A stretch of 64,000 bases of DNA, taken from the NCBI RefSeq assembly GCF_009905375.1, contig NC_133653.1, positions 96,584,609-96,648,608 of the forward strand, written 5' to 3'. A program made the position numbers and the translations under genes. The notes below the pieces were generated by a model that saw only the letters and a list, made by a program, of their open reading frames with translations, did not search any database and was not told the DNA's origin. Of the stretch, positions 1 through 11,511 are shown in pieces. The DNA comes from Apium graveolens. Its lineage: Eukaryota; Streptophyta; Magnoliopsida; Apiales; Apiaceae. Positions within the stretch are counted from its first letter, which is position 1. The number at the start of each line of letters is the position of its first letter.

Positions 1-186
1 TTTCTCAAATTCTGAGTAAACTGCTCAGTTGTTAATATAGTCATTCTAAATAGTAAACTAAGATTCTTGAGTACTTGCATGGGGAATAGTAACTAGTCAT
101 TTCTAACTGTCAAGTTTTCTTATGTGATTATTACTCGTATTATCCGGGCAACTCAAGAGTCTCTTGGTTTCTATCTTTACTCCCTC

Positions 187-289
187 TATAAATTAAAACA
201 CATCACCCTTTATCATTCATCACTACTCTTATTCTCAACAAACATCTAATTTCAAACTCAACTCTTGTTCATCTCTCTCTATCTCTCAA
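187..289 (+). promoter_or_regulatory. Promoter-like TATA box and CT-rich leader before the short post-pol ORF
   Basis: TATAAAT at 187-193 is followed by about 95 bases of leader rich in CT runs, then the ATG at 290. The same arrangement occurs at 22623-22719 (plus) and 56475-56383 (minus). A TATA box roughly 30 bases before a CA-rich start area and a pyrimidine-patch leader is the usual plant core-promoter layout. Function is inferred. Confidence 0.45.
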
Positions 290-659
290 ATGGATGCCCC
301 AGTCTTCTACAGACTTATTTATGGAGTTTACCAGCCTGTCCATCATCTGGCTGAAGACCAAATTTACTTTGATCCTTTCGGACTTCGTGTCCATCTCAGG
401 TGGGGTTGTTTGCAGCACCTTTGATAGTCCACGAGATATCTTTGATGAACTCTCGTGGGATGATCAACTTAGCATTCTTTTCTTTGAGATGGAAGTCTCT
501 ATGGAGCAGGAGAGATGTGTTAGGGTAGCTGAGCAGCAACGCCTTGCTGCTCTGGAGTTGCAGGAGAGGATCATCTCTCTTGCACACTCCATGTCCAGAG
601 CTTACCAGCGTAGGGCAAGGAGGTTGGAGGCCGAGAAGAAGAAGCCCAAATTAGAGTAG
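290..659 (+). pseudogene. Short post-pol ORF of the A/E family, frameshifted copy
   Basis: The frame opens at 290 (MDAPVFYRL...) and matches the intact 122-residue copy on the minus strand at 56015-56383. A one-base frameshift near 395-405, in a run of G, moves the rest into the frame that ends at 659 with ...EKKKPKLE. The C-terminal half is charged and probably coiled coil (an EQERxxRVAEQQRLAAL-like stretch, then a Lys/Arg/Glu tail). I recognise no named domain. It takes the place of the 'envelope-like' ORF of SIRE elements but is far too short and has no membrane span. Confidence 0.6.
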
Positions 660-1280
660 TTAGGATTAGGATTTACTTGATGTAATCTGAATCTTAATGT
701 ACTCTTTGTGTTTATTATTAATGCAAATTCTCTTCTTCTTTATTAATTTGTCTTTGGTTGCTTGATTGTTTAGGTCATAATTGCCTTGTGTTTACAAATT
801 AATTAATTATTAGTTTTCCTGTCATAATGCTTATAACTGTATGGCTCAATGCTTATGCCTAATTAAAACTCCAGATATGTTCAATGCATTCCAGGTTCAA
901 CACAATTCACTCAGACAACAACAGGAAATTCAAATTTTCAATCAACAGGTATTTATGTTAAAAAGCAGCTAAAACATCTATAAACCAAACTGCAGCTCTC
1001 CCAAATACACCAACACAAACACAAACACAAACTCAAACACAATCCCACTCAGGTGACTCTCAAAAGAAACCTGTTTTACAAAAGGACAGCAATTTCATAA
1101 TGTTCTTCGAATTGTTTTGTTGTTTGATAAGAGAAACCACCAAACATGGAAAATTTATCAGTTTACTGAATATCCATGAGTATTTCTAATGCACCTTCAT
1201 GTGCAAAACAGTCTTCACAGACTGAAAGGTTTGAGGGTAGTACTCCTGAGGGGGAGCTATCTTAATCCTCTCCAATTTAA
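660..1280 (+). other. A0 non-coding tail after the short ORF
   Basis: AT-rich sequence without a credible ORF. It contains an ACAAACACAAAC-type simple repeat around 1010-1040 and is colinear with 23089-23680 of element A. The three copies differ by small indels, as expected for drifting non-coding or long-dead coding DNA. Confidence 0.5.
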
Positions 1281-1498
1281 TTGGAGGTTCCTCAAAAAGG
1301 AACAACTCCCCTCATAACTCTAGCACAAGCTGCCTTAGCAGTCAAAGCTAGAAGTACAATTGCCTATGACAATGTCATGAGAAGGGAAAGTATAGCACAT
1401 TTATGTGCCAGTGTGTTGCAAAACACACAAGGGTTTGAGGCTGGTGTACATGATAGTAACCTAGTCAAATTCCCTCCAATTCAGCTGGAGGTTTCCAC
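1281..1498 (+). pseudogene. Decayed post-pol coding remnant, 5' half (split by gypsy G)
   Basis: The frame reads MEVPQKGTTPLITLAQ... and matches the 123-codon open stretch on the minus strand at 55047-55418 and the copy at 23720-24180. It is Ser/Thr/Pro-rich and resembles the low-complexity middle of the longer second ORFs in elements C and D. G interrupts it at 1499; it resumes at 10758. Confidence 0.5.
1494..1498. repeat. Left target-site duplication of gypsy G (tccac)
   Basis: TCCAC precedes the TG of the 5' LTR and is repeated after the CA of the 3' LTR at 10753-10757. Removing G restores a sequence continuous with the uninterrupted copy near 23920. Confidence 0.93.
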
Positions 1499-3190
1499 TG
1501 TAATATTCGGGATATATCGTGTAATTATTTCTGCTAATAAATAATTATATGTATGTTCAGTATTTATTCTGTGAATTATTTGTTAAGTGTTAAATTTTTT
1601 TGGATGTTTAAAAATAATATTAATTGAGTATTATAATTTTTATATGTTCAAAATAAAATATAAATAATTGCCATAGCTTCCTACTAATTTTTATGTTGAT
1701 TTATGATTTTATAGGAAATATATGGATTTTATAAAATCTTTTTCCGAGTATTTAAAAACTATTTTATACAATCGGGAACCAACCGACGTCATCCGTTTTT
1801 ACGTTTTTATAACCCGAAACTCTTCCAAGAACTCCTTCCTAACCTAATTACAATATTTTGAGCATTTTCCATGTTTCGACTTTTTCGATCCGGCGTACGG
1901 TTTGTCCTGTGCGGGTCCCGGCGCGACATTTTCGATACATTATTCGTTTCGGTAAATCAATAAAACTCGTATTTTTGATAAACGGGATCTTTTTATTAAA
2001 CTATCACAATTATCACCTCGTAATACGTGTAACCAGGTGCTGAGACCAAGACCGCATTATAAATTGTATTGATTTGGATAATTATCCCGAAAACCGGTAC
2101 CATTTGGATCAGTTTTTATAAATAAACGTACCATTTTGTATCTGGAATGATCCAACGGGATACTAATTTTCCGTATTTATAAATAGCCTTACCGTATTTT
2201 ATTTCGTACCAGAAATCATTTATAAACAGTATTTACAGAGTTTTTACAGAGAAAATACTATAAGTATAAACTATTCTTCGTAATCAAACACTGAATCGAA
2301 TTACTTACATACTTAAACCATTGTACCTTATGCTTTGAAAGACCAATTCCTGGTAACCCTGAAATATTGATTCCTTTGTTATCCAATTCTTTCATTACCT
2401 AACAGTCAAGCTTTGAAATTGCCATACTGATCCCTTATAAAGATTGAAACCATTTCCTTATGAAACATTCAATATTGTTTATGATTCTGTTTATTGCTTT
2501 ACATTGTTTATTCTGTTATTATAGAATTGGATTGTTTTTATAAAATTGTGGACTAGATTCGTGGTCAGACCATATTAATGGTCAAGTTAGGCCAATGTGT
2601 GCCTTGGATCCAATAGTTAGAGCAGTGCTGTGTGCTTTGCTCGGGGTTAGTGCGTGATTGATCAGCAGCCTAACCTTGGTTTTTAAAATGAAAATATATT
2701 ATCCAATTCTAAATCATAATTCATTGTTCACTTGATATCATAACCTTTTTCACTTGATGATCATTATTCTCAGTTTTGTCATTCTGACTTGCTGAGCTAG
2801 TTAGCTCATTTGTGCGATGTTGTTTATGTTCTTTTCCAGTTAAGAAGGAACCAATTGGTAGCGAGGATCCCCAGTCCAGCGCGAGAGTTAGGGGTTCAGG
2901 TTGATCGAGTTAAGCTAGTAGGCATCTTTTGAGATAATTTAAGTTTGTAAAAGTTTGTAATAATGTTTAATACTCAGTTTTAAGTTTGAATAGTTGGGAT
3001 TTGGAAGGTTTGTAATATAAGTGTGTGTTTGGCTTGTGTGCATACTTTAACCTGTTGCGGTCCGTGGTAGTTGGTAAGTAGGGTCACTGCATATTATTAT
3101 TATTATATTTATTATTGTTATAAGCAGGTTATAAATAAGGTATGTGTGTGTGGACCCCAAACTTCTGACCCGGGTTTGGAGGGCGCCACA
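1499..3190 (+). repeat. 5' LTR of gypsy G
   Basis: 1692 bp from TGTAATATTCGG to GGGCGCCACA, repeated at 9057-10752. A TATA box lies at 2178-2184 (TATAAAT followed by AGCC). The region holds no real gene; short ORFs inside it are chance. Confidence 0.93.
2178..2184 (+). promoter_or_regulatory. TATA box of the gypsy G 5' LTR
   Basis: TATAAAT within ATTTATAAATAGCC, conserved at 9737-9743 in the 3' LTR. It is the best candidate for the element promoter. No transcript start can be placed exactly. Confidence 0.5.
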
Positions 3191-3193
3191 GGT

Positions 3194-3205
3194 TTGGTAT
3201 CAGAG
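3194..3205 (+). promoter_or_regulatory. Primer-binding site of gypsy G (tRNA-iMet)
   Basis: TGGTATCAGAGC lies three bases after the 5' LTR end. It is complementary to the 3' end of initiator methionine tRNA, the usual primer of plant chromoviruses and SIRE elements. Confidence 0.9.
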
Positions 3206-3388
3206 CTACAGGTTATAAGTCACTGACACAAGCCTAGGTTGACGGGAATGGGTAGAGGGTTAGGATTAGAAGTAAGGAATAGAGAAATAGAACGTCGAGA
3301 GGTTGAGCGCTAAGGTATAATAGGTATTAGTATGATTCGTGTCGTGGTTCGAGATTCTTATATTGCGATATGATTTCAGATAGCAGCG

Positions 3389-3907
3389 ATGGCCGACTCT
3401 TTCATCCCCGTATCAGCTGATCACTCAGAGCCTTCAGTTGGAGTACCATCTTCATATTCACGTCCTGTTGTTGCACCAGTGTTGGCTATTCTACCCCCAC
3501 ATGTGTTGCAGCCCGTACCACTGCAAGCTATTCCACCCCCAGGCATGAGGCCACCTATTAGAGGACCCCCACCAACTTATTCAGATTCCACTGGACATTC
3601 AGTTGCGAGTGCCCCATTCCAGTATACATTGCATTTAGTTCCTTATTACCGGTATGAGGCTCTTTTGTTGGAGTGTGATTCCTTGTTGGCCCAGATCCGA
3701 GAGCTGCAGCATATCATCAGGACTACAGATGTTGATCGTAGTGCGAGGGAGCTTCGAGAGGAGATCCATGTGACACGGAGGATTCTTGAGGCAAGGCTGC
3801 ATGGAGCTACACTACCTCGCCGAGGCCCTGATGCACTTATGGGATGGGCTAGTGAAGTGATGGAGGACTTAGAGAGGCTAGGAGGACCAGAGTTTCCTTG
3901 GAGTTGA
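3389..3907 (+). CDS. Extra 172-residue ORF between primer site and gag of gypsy G
   Basis: The ORF is open from ATG 3389 to TGA 3905-3907. The N-terminal 70 residues are Pro-rich (PPP, PPG, RGPPPTY). The C-terminal 90 are charged and likely coiled coil (ECDSLLAQIRELQHI and RELREEIHVTRRILEARL). I recognise no family. It sits on the sense strand where the leader RNA would be, separated from gag by about 470 bases. It has no stops, while gag and pol in the same element have several. An ORF before gag is known from Tat/Ogre gypsy elements but is not standard for chromoviruses. It could still be a chance survivor. Confidence 0.5.
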   Translation: MADSFIPVSADHSEPSVGVPSSYSRPVVAPVLAILPPHVLQPVPLQAIPPPGMRPPIRGPPPTYSDSTGHSVASAPFQYTLHLVPYYRYEALLLECDSLLAQIRELQHIIRTTDVDRSARELREEIHVTRRILEARLHGATLPRRGPDALMGWASEVMEDLERLGGPEFPWS

Positions 3908-4375
3908 GCCAGAGATCCAGAGATGGAGATGATGATCAGAGTTTTTATGGCTGTGTAGTATGTACAGTAGTGTGTAGTATGTATCAGTAGACTTTTGGGT
4001 TGCATTTATAGACTAGATCTGCTGACTAGTGAGTAGGTTGTTGTACCCTTTTGCTTTTACTTCCGAAGCGTCTTTACGCTTGTACTACCTAAAACTTTTG
4101 ATCTATATATATCAGTACTTTTTTCTTTTCCAGCATTGTCATTTGCTTTACTGCACCTGTTTTACTTTACCTTATTTATTGCACCCGTTATACCCCTGTG
4201 ATACCATGTACCCTATTCCCATAACTGTTTATATTCTGTAAAGAAGCATGCAATTTACTTAGTTCAACTATTACAACTATTTTCAAAAAGAGATATTTCT
4301 GTTTTACAAAACTTTTCTTTTATGCAAAGGATTTGATTTAAAAGCTAAATAAGTTGTTTGAATCTTTACAGAAAA

Positions 4376-5518
4376 ATGCCTCCCAGAAGAAATACCCGCA
4401 CCAACACCCAAAATGAAGAAACCAACAACAACAACAACAACAATAACAACCAAGATAATACAAACCAGAATGTGAACCCAGGACCCATAGACCCAGCAAT
4501 AGCCCAGATTCTTCAAATCTTGGCCCAACAAACAGTTCACCTGGCACAACAACAACAAAGACAGACCAATCCCCACGTAACTTTCAAAACTTTTCAGGCG
4601 GTAAACCCACCAGAATTCAAAGGTTCCCTAGATCCGATTGAAGCAAATGTTTGGATAAAGGAAATAGAGAAGTCGTTTGCTTTAGTGAAAGTAAAGGAAG
4701 AATAGAAGGTGGAGTTTGCAAGCTATTATTTGAAGAATGAAGCCACCTATTGGTGGGAAACTATGAAGATATTGGAAGGAACAGATGTTATTACTTGGGA
4801 AAGGTTTAAGGAATTGTTTTTAGAAAAATATTTTCCCCAGTTTGTTCAGGATCAGATGAAGCTAAAGTTTTTAGAATTATAGCAAGGAAATATGTCGGTG
4901 GCAGATTATGAGAGTAAGTTTGAAGAATTGTCAAGGTATATGCCGTCATATGTGGATACTGATAGGAAGAAGGCTAAAAGATTCCAGCAAGTTCTGAAGC
5001 CATGGATCAGAGAAAAGGTAGCCATTTTTGAGTTGGATACCTATGCAGGAGTTGTACAGAAGGCCATGATTGCAGAGACAGAGAGTGAGATGTCACGGAA
5101 GGAAAAAGAAAGTAAGAAGAGAAAGTTCGAAGGGAATGAAGGTCAGTCACAACCAGGGAAGTTTCCAAAATTTAAGAAGGGCAAGTTTCAGCCAGGGAGA
5201 AATTTTAACTTCAGAAGGCAAAATGCAGACGACGGAGGCCAGGGAGCCCGTCCAACCAATGCGAATCAGCCGAATCAGTTAAGGTTAACTTTTCCAGATT
5301 GTCAGGTATGTGGGAAGAAGCATGGAGGAGTTTGTAACAAGTTGAATGTAGTTTGTTTCAAGTGTAACCAGAAAGGGCACTATTCGAGGGAGTGCCGAAA
5401 TCAGCCAGCAAGAGAGCCAGCAAACAAGGATCAGCCTATCCGGAATCCAGTAGTGAAGGTTCCGGCCATTGGATTTACGTGCTTTAAATGTAGAAATCCA
5501 GGGCCTGGCCTTCCCTAA
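4376..5518 (+). pseudogene. gag: gag of gypsy G, two in-frame stops
   Basis: Start at 4376 (MPPRRNTRT...), followed by an Asn run encoded by an AAC repeat at 4423-4450. The capsid-like part (FKGSLDPIEANVWIKEIE..., later YYLKNEATYWWE) is typical gypsy gag. TAG codons at 4703-4705 and 4880-4882 interrupt one frame. Downstream are a CxxC/HxxxC-like segment and a CCHC zinc knuckle (CFKCNQKGHYSREC) near 5357-5398. A second partial knuckle (FTCFKCRNPG) runs into the stop at 5518. Confidence 0.85.
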
Positions 5519-5785
5519 TTTTGGTAGCCAGGGATTGCAAGACACCAGCCCCAATTAGTAATGCATTGAGAATTATGAGATCTACCCCAGCAGTGAATGA
5601 GACTCCAAGGGCTATAGTTTTTTATATATCTGTGAAGGACGCTATCCAGGACACTGATGTCGTGGCAGGTACGCTTTGAATTCTTTATGTGCCAAAGTGT
5701 TAATAGATTCGGGAGCAACTCGATCGTTTGTTTCACAAGATTTTGTTAGTAAGTTAAATGTCCAGTTGAGTATCTAAATGAAATA
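5519..5785 (+). pseudogene. Protease region of gypsy G, frameshifted
   Basis: The aspartic protease motif (LIDSGATRSF) can be read around 5697-5740, but in a different frame from both gag and the downstream RT. A further piece (CKTPAPISNAL) uses another frame near 5538. At least two frameshifts therefore separate gag from RT. Confidence 0.7.
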
Positions 5786-8491
5786 ATGACTGTGGAATTA
5801 GAAAATCAAGAACGTGTATCTATTAATCAAGTTTGTGGGAATTGTGAGATTGAGATTTTCGGTAGTAAGTTTTGTGTAGATTTGATACCATTTCAGTTAG
5901 GAGAATTTGACGTTATCTTAGGAATGGATTGGTTATCTAAGCACGATGCCCATATAGATTGTCGAAATAAGAAGGTAATGGTGAAGATGCCAAACGAAAG
6001 GATAGTAACGTTCAAGGGCCAGAAGCAAGCAAAGAAGTTCTTAACGATGATTCAAGCCAAGAAGTTACTACGACAAGGATGCGAGCATTTCGTGGCATAT
6101 GTGATTGATAGAAGTCAGGAGCCAGGGAAACTTGAAGATATTCCAGTAGTTAATGAATTTCCAGACGTGTTTCCCGATGAGTTACCAGGATTTCCTCCAG
6201 ATAGAGAAATTGAGTTTGCAATCGACTTAGCACCTGGAACAGAACCAGTATCCAAGGCCCCATATAGAATGGCACCCATTGAGATGAAGGAACTAGCGAA
6301 GCAATTGCAAGAGTTGTTAGAAAAAGGAGTAATCAGAACCAGTGTATCTCCGTGGGGTGCACCGGTATTATTTATCAAGAAGAAGGATGGAAGCATGAGA
6401 CTGTGCATTGATTATCGGGAGCCCAACAAGCTTACAATCAAAAACAAGTATTCGTTACCCAGAATTGATGATTTGTTTGACCAATTAAAGGGAGCCAAGT
6501 ACTTCTCCAAGATCGACTTAAGATCGGGATATCATCAACTAAAGATTAAGCCAGAAGATATACCAAAGACATCTTTCAGAACGAGGTATGGACATTATGA
6601 ATTTTTAGTAATGTCTTTTGGATTGACCAATGGCCCGACAGCGTTTATGGACCTGATGAACAGAATTTTTAAGGAATATTTGGACAAGTTTGTTATTGTG
6701 TTTATAGACGACATTTTGATTTATTTAAAGATGGAAGAGGATCATGCAGAACATTTGAGAACAGCTTTGGAGATTTTAAGGAAAAAGAAGTTATATGCTA
6801 AATTCTCAAAGTGCGAGTTTTGGTTACAGGAAGTTCAGTTCTTAGGACATATAGTCAGTAATGAAGGAATCAAAGTGGACCCAGCAAAGATTGAAGCAAT
6901 TACAAATTGGGAAACACCGAGAACACCAACAGAGGTAAGAAGTTTCTTGGGATTAGCGGGATATTATTGTCGATTCGTTCAAAATTTCTCAAGGATTGCA
7001 ACACCATTGACAAAGCTTACACGGAAGAATGAAAAGTTAATATGGAACGATAAATGCGAAGAAAGTTTTCAAGAATTAAAGCAACGATTAATCACGACAC
7101 CTATTTTGTCACTTCCAGACGATCAAGGAAATTTCGTAACCTATAGTGATGCTTCTCATAAAGGACTCGGATGTGTTCTGATGCAGCACGATAAAGTGAT
7201 TGTGTATGCGTCAAGGCAACTGAAACTACACGAATAGAAATATCCTACTCATGATTTGGAGCTAGCATCCATAGTTTTCGCTTTAAAATTTTGGAGACAT
7301 TATCTATATGGAGAAAAATGCGAGATTTACATGGATCATAAAAGCTTAAAGTACATATTCACACAGAAGGAGCTTAATATGAGACAGAGGAGATGGTTAG
7401 AATTGATTAAGGATTATGACTATATAATTAATTATCATCCCGGTATAGCGAACGTTGTAGCGGACAAGTTGAGTCGGAAGGAAAAGTTAAATGTGTTATC
7501 AGTACCCGAAGAAATATATAAGGAATTTCAGAAACTAGAATTGGAGATTAGAATTTGCAAGCCTGATGAAGCAAAAGTGTATAGTATGACTTTCCATCCG
7601 GAGTTGTTAGAGAAGATAAAGAAGTGTCAAGAAGAAGTAATGGATCAGGACATAAATCGTTTGGTAGGTGAAGAATTATGCACGCAAAAGGACGATCAAG
7701 GTATTCTTAGGTTTTCTTCTAGAATTTGGATTCCACTAGTGACGGGGCTGAAGAATGAAATTTTACAGGAAGCTCATAATTCGAGGTATTCAATCCATCC
7801 AAGAAGTACCAAGATGTACACGGATTTAAAGGAAAATTATTGGTGGCCAGATATAAAGAGGGAAATTACAGAATGGGTTAGCAGATGTTATACATGTCAG
7901 AGAGTTAAAGCAGAGCATCAGAGACCAAGTGGATTACTACAGCCATTGGAGATTCCAGAGTGGAAGTGGGAGCATATTGCCATGGATTTCATAGTTGGAT
8001 TACCAAGGACAAAGGCTAATCATGATGCCATCTGGGTTATAGTGGATAGACTTACCAAGTCAGCTTATTTTCTACCTATAAATGAAAGATTTTCACTCGA
8101 CAAGTTGGTCCATATGTACCTGAAGGAAATTGTAGTTCATCATGGAGTTGCTGTGTCTATCGTATCCGATCGAGATCCAAGATTTAATTCAAGATTTTGG
8201 AAGAGTTTTCAAGAATGTTTGGGAACGAGACTGAATATGAGTACGGCTTACCATCCACAGACGGACGGCCAGAGTGAAAGAACGATCCAGATAATTGAAG
8301 ACATGTTACGTGTTTGTGCTATTGATTTCAAAGGAAGTTGGGACGAGCATTTACCCCTGGTAGAATTTGCTTACAACAACAGTTATCACGCCAGTATTGG
8401 GATGCCACCCTATGAAGCCCTTTCTGGACTCAAATGCAGATCTCCAGTATATTGGGACGAGGTAGGAGAACGCAAAATACTTGGACCTTAG
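5786..8491 (+). pseudogene. pol: RT, RNase H and integrase of gypsy G, one in-frame stop
   Basis: One frame runs from 5786 to 8491 with a TAG at 7235-7237. In order: end of protease ([17 protein letters not shown]), RT with the FIDD catalytic box ([11 protein letters not shown], about 6691-6725), RNase H ([16 protein letters not shown], then DHKSLKY after the stop), and integrase with an HHCC zinc finger (HNSRYSIHP...CYTCQRVK) and the core residues of [18 protein letters not shown] and the Glu in DGQSERTIQ. The stop falls inside RNase H, so no complete polyprotein can be made. Confidence 0.9.
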
Positions 8492-9018
8492 TATAGCAGA
8501 CAAAGGAAGTTGTTGAAGTTATCCAGAAGAGATTGATAGCAGCACAAGATCGTCAAAGGAAGTATGCAGATCAATCAAGGAAAAATATGGAATTTGAAGA
8601 AGGAAATTTGGTATTACTGAAAGTATCACCATGGAAGGGATTAACGAGATTTGGAAAGAAAGGAAAACTGAGCCCAAGATACGTTGGACCTTTTAAGATT
8701 CTAAAGCGTGTTGGCAAAGTAGCTTACGAGTTGGCGTTACCTCCGCACATGAAGCACATTCACAATGTTTTTCATGTATCGATGCTTAAGAAGTATAATC
8801 CAGACTCCAGGCATGTAATAGAATATGAGCCAATAGAGCTTCAGGCAGATTTGTCATATGTAGAGAGTCCGATAGAAATTCTAGAGGAAAGAGAGAAAGT
8901 ATTAAGAAATAAAGTGGTAAAGTTAGTAAGAGTATTGTGGAGAAACCCAAAGGTTGAAGAGTTAACCTGGGAGTTAGAAAGTGATATGAGAGAAAAGTAC
9001 TCTCACTTGTTTTCTTAG
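8492..9018 (+). pseudogene. Integrase C-terminus and chromodomain of gypsy G, frameshifted from IN core
   Basis: After a frameshift near 8490 an open frame (visible from 8533) reads through the GPY/F-like segment (KLSPRYVGPFKILKRVGKVAYEL) and ends in a chromodomain-like tail (ESPIEILEEREKVLRNKVV...VLWRNPKVEELTWELE). Such tails in Tekay elements are thought to guide integration to chromatin. Stop TAG at 9016-9018. Confidence 0.8.
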
Positions 9019-9043
9019 GAGATTCTGAGGACAGAATCCTTTT

Positions 9044-9056
9044 AAGGGGGGAAGGA
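9044..9056 (+). promoter_or_regulatory. Polypurine tract of gypsy G
   Basis: AAGGGGGGAAGGA directly precedes the 3' LTR. This is the expected primer site for plus-strand DNA synthesis. Confidence 0.9.
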
Positions 9057-10752
9057 TGTAATATTCGGGATATATCGTGTAATTATTTCTGCTAATAAAT
9101 AATTATTATGAATGTTCAGTATTTATTCTGTGAATTATTTGTTAAGTGTTAAATAAGTTTGGATGTTTAAAAATTATATTAATTTAGTATTTTAATTTTT
9201 ATATGTCCAAAATAAAATATAAATAATTGTCATATCTTCCTATTTATTTTTATGTTGATTTATGATTTTATATGAAATATATGGATTTTATAAAACAAAA
9301 TTCCGAGTATTTAAAAACTATTTTATACAATCGGGAACCAACCGACGTCATCCGTTTTTACGTTTTTATAACCCGAAACTCTTCTGAGAACTCCTTCCTA
9401 ACCTAATTACAATATTCCGAGCATTTTCCATGTTTCGACTTTTTCGATTCAGCGTACGGTTTGTCCTGTGCGGGTCCCGGCGCAATATTTTCGATACATT
9501 ATTTGTTTCGGTAAATCAATAAAACTCGTATTTTTGATAAACGGGATCTTTTTATTAAACTATCACAATTATCACCTCGTAATACGTGTAACCAGGCGCT
9601 GAGACCAAGACCGCAGCACAAATTGTATTGATTTGGATAATTATCCCGAAAACCGGTACCGTTTGGATCAGTTTTTATAAATAAACGTACCATTTTGTAT
9701 CTGGAATGATCCAACGGGATACTAATTTTCCATAATTATAAATAGCCTTTACCGTATTTTATTTCGTACCAGAAATCATTTGCAAATAGTATTTACAGAG
9801 TTTTTACAGAGAAAATACTATAATTATAAACTATTCTTCGTAATCAAACACTGAATCGAATTACTTACATACTTAAACCATTGTACCTTATGCTTTGAAA
9901 GACCAATTCCTGGTAACCCTGAAACATTGATTCCTTTGTTATCCAATTCTTTCATTACCTAACAGTCAAGCTTTGAAATTGCTATACTGATCTCTTGTAA
10001 AGATTGAAACCATTTCCTTATCGAACATTCAATATTGTTTATGATTCTGTTTATTGCTTTATATTATTTATTCTGTTATTATAGAATTGGATTGTTTTTA
10101 TAAAATTGTGGACCAGATTCGTGGTCAGACCATATTAATGGTCAAGTTAGGCCAATGTGTGCCTTGGATCCAATAGTTAGAGCAGTGTTGTGTGCTTTGC
10201 TCGGGGTTAGTGCATGACTGATCAGCAGCCTAACCTTGGTTTTTAAAATGAAAATATAATATCCAATTCTAAATCATAATTCATTGTTCACTTGATATCA
10301 TAACCCTTTTCACTTGATGATCATTATTCTCAGTTTTGTCATTGTGAGTTGCTGAGCAAGTTAGCTCATTTGTGCGATGTTGTTTATGTTCTTTTCCAGT
10401 TAAGAAGGAACCAGTTGGTAGCGAGGATCCCCAGTCCAGCGCGAGAGCTAGGGGTTCAGGTTGATTGAGTTAAGCTAGTAGGCATATTTTGAGATAATTT
10501 AAGTTTTTTAAAAGTTTGTAATAATGTTTAATACTCAGTTTTAAGTTTGAATAGTTGGGATTTGGACGGTTTGTAATATAAGTGTGTGTTTGGCTTGTGT
10601 GCATACTTTAACCTGTTGCGGTCCGTGGTAGTTGGTAAGTAGGGTCACTGCATATTATTATTATATTTATTATTGTTATAAGCAGATTATAAATAAGGTG
10701 TGTGTGTGTGTGTGGACCCTAAACTTCTGACCCAGGTTTGGAGGGCGCCACA
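9057..10752 (+). repeat. 3' LTR of gypsy G
   Basis: 1696 bp, same ends as the 5' LTR, with a TATA box at 9737-9743. It differs from the 5' copy by scattered substitutions and indels (for example a longer GT run near 10700). Confidence 0.93.
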
Positions 10753-10757
10753 TCCAC

Positions 10758-11511
10758 TACAAGTGAGGAACAACACACTATCAAAACCATATAGCAATCT
10801 GTGAGTCAAACTATGACCCTAGTCACAGGTGTTCTTAATGATTCATTCACCCCATAACTTCAAGCCAACATTCTCTTTTCTGATGAAATAAGTATGATTA
10901 GACCTATATGGATTACCCCTAATCATATGATCGCAGACAACTCTTCTCAGCCACCTCTTATTTCTGTAAGTCAAACACAACTGAGCCTTTCATGTGAGAA
11001 TAAGAGAAAAGATTGAGAGAAAAACAGAGAATAAGAGAGGCAGGATCCTTCCTGGCAAAAGGAGAGGTAGATGAGTGTACGGATTTAGCAGTTCTTGTGA
11101 GGGAACTCTGACTCTCAAAAGTCATGAGACTAGTGCAGTGAGAAGTAGTGAGACTACTTATTCAAAAGAACAGAGAGCTTAGGATTTTTTTTAACAGACT
11201 TTTTCTGCATATCTAAGTGGAACCTCTATTCTATTTGATAAACTCATCTCCACAAATCTCATTGAAGCTTGAATCTGCAGACAGTGTTCTAAATGGAAAA
11301 TGACAGTAGCTTGAACAATGTGAATCTAGCTGGATTTTTCCACCTGAAGATAATGTGAATACGGGGGGGAATATAACTAAATGCCTGCCAAAACAGCTGA
11401 TGGATGTTGCCAGATAATAAAATATTCTATTCTTTATAGGGGGAGAGAAAAATAAATCTAAATGCAACTCAACAAAAGAAGACCAGATGGGAAGTTTGGT
11501 TTCTGCATTTA
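10758..11511 (+). pseudogene. Decayed post-pol remnant of A0, second half, and 3' untranslated tail
   Basis: Continues the split remnant (TTSEEQHTIKT...) with stops, up to about 11017. The rest is non-coding and colinear with 24180-24676. At 11511/11512 the tail joins directly to an LTR interior. Compared with 24677-24948, about 270 bases are missing, including the polypurine tract and about the first 205 bases of the LTR. The join shares TTA/TTAAAG on both sides, which suggests an end-joining deletion. Confidence 0.6.

Larger units (their letters stand above)
1499..10752 (+). mobile_element. G: Ty3/gypsy chromovirus (Tekay type), full-length but mutated
   Basis: A 9254-bp element with two LTRs of about 1.69 kb, 5'-TG...CA-3' ends, a tRNA-iMet primer site, gag with a CCHC knuckle, PR-RT-RH-IN order and a C-terminal chromodomain-like segment. 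Target duplication is TCCAC. Gag has two in-frame stops, PR is in another frame, RNase H has a TAG, and a frameshift separates the IN core from its C-terminus. The LTRs differ at scattered sites and by small indels, so the insertion is not recent. Tekay assignment rests on the chromodomain position and RT wording. Confidence 0.92.

Noticed and set aside
4304..4576. Antisense ORF with Val/Ile/Cys runs that looks like a membrane protein
   Set aside because: It is the reverse of the AAC repeat encoding the Asn run of gypsy gag. The hydrophobicity is a by-product.
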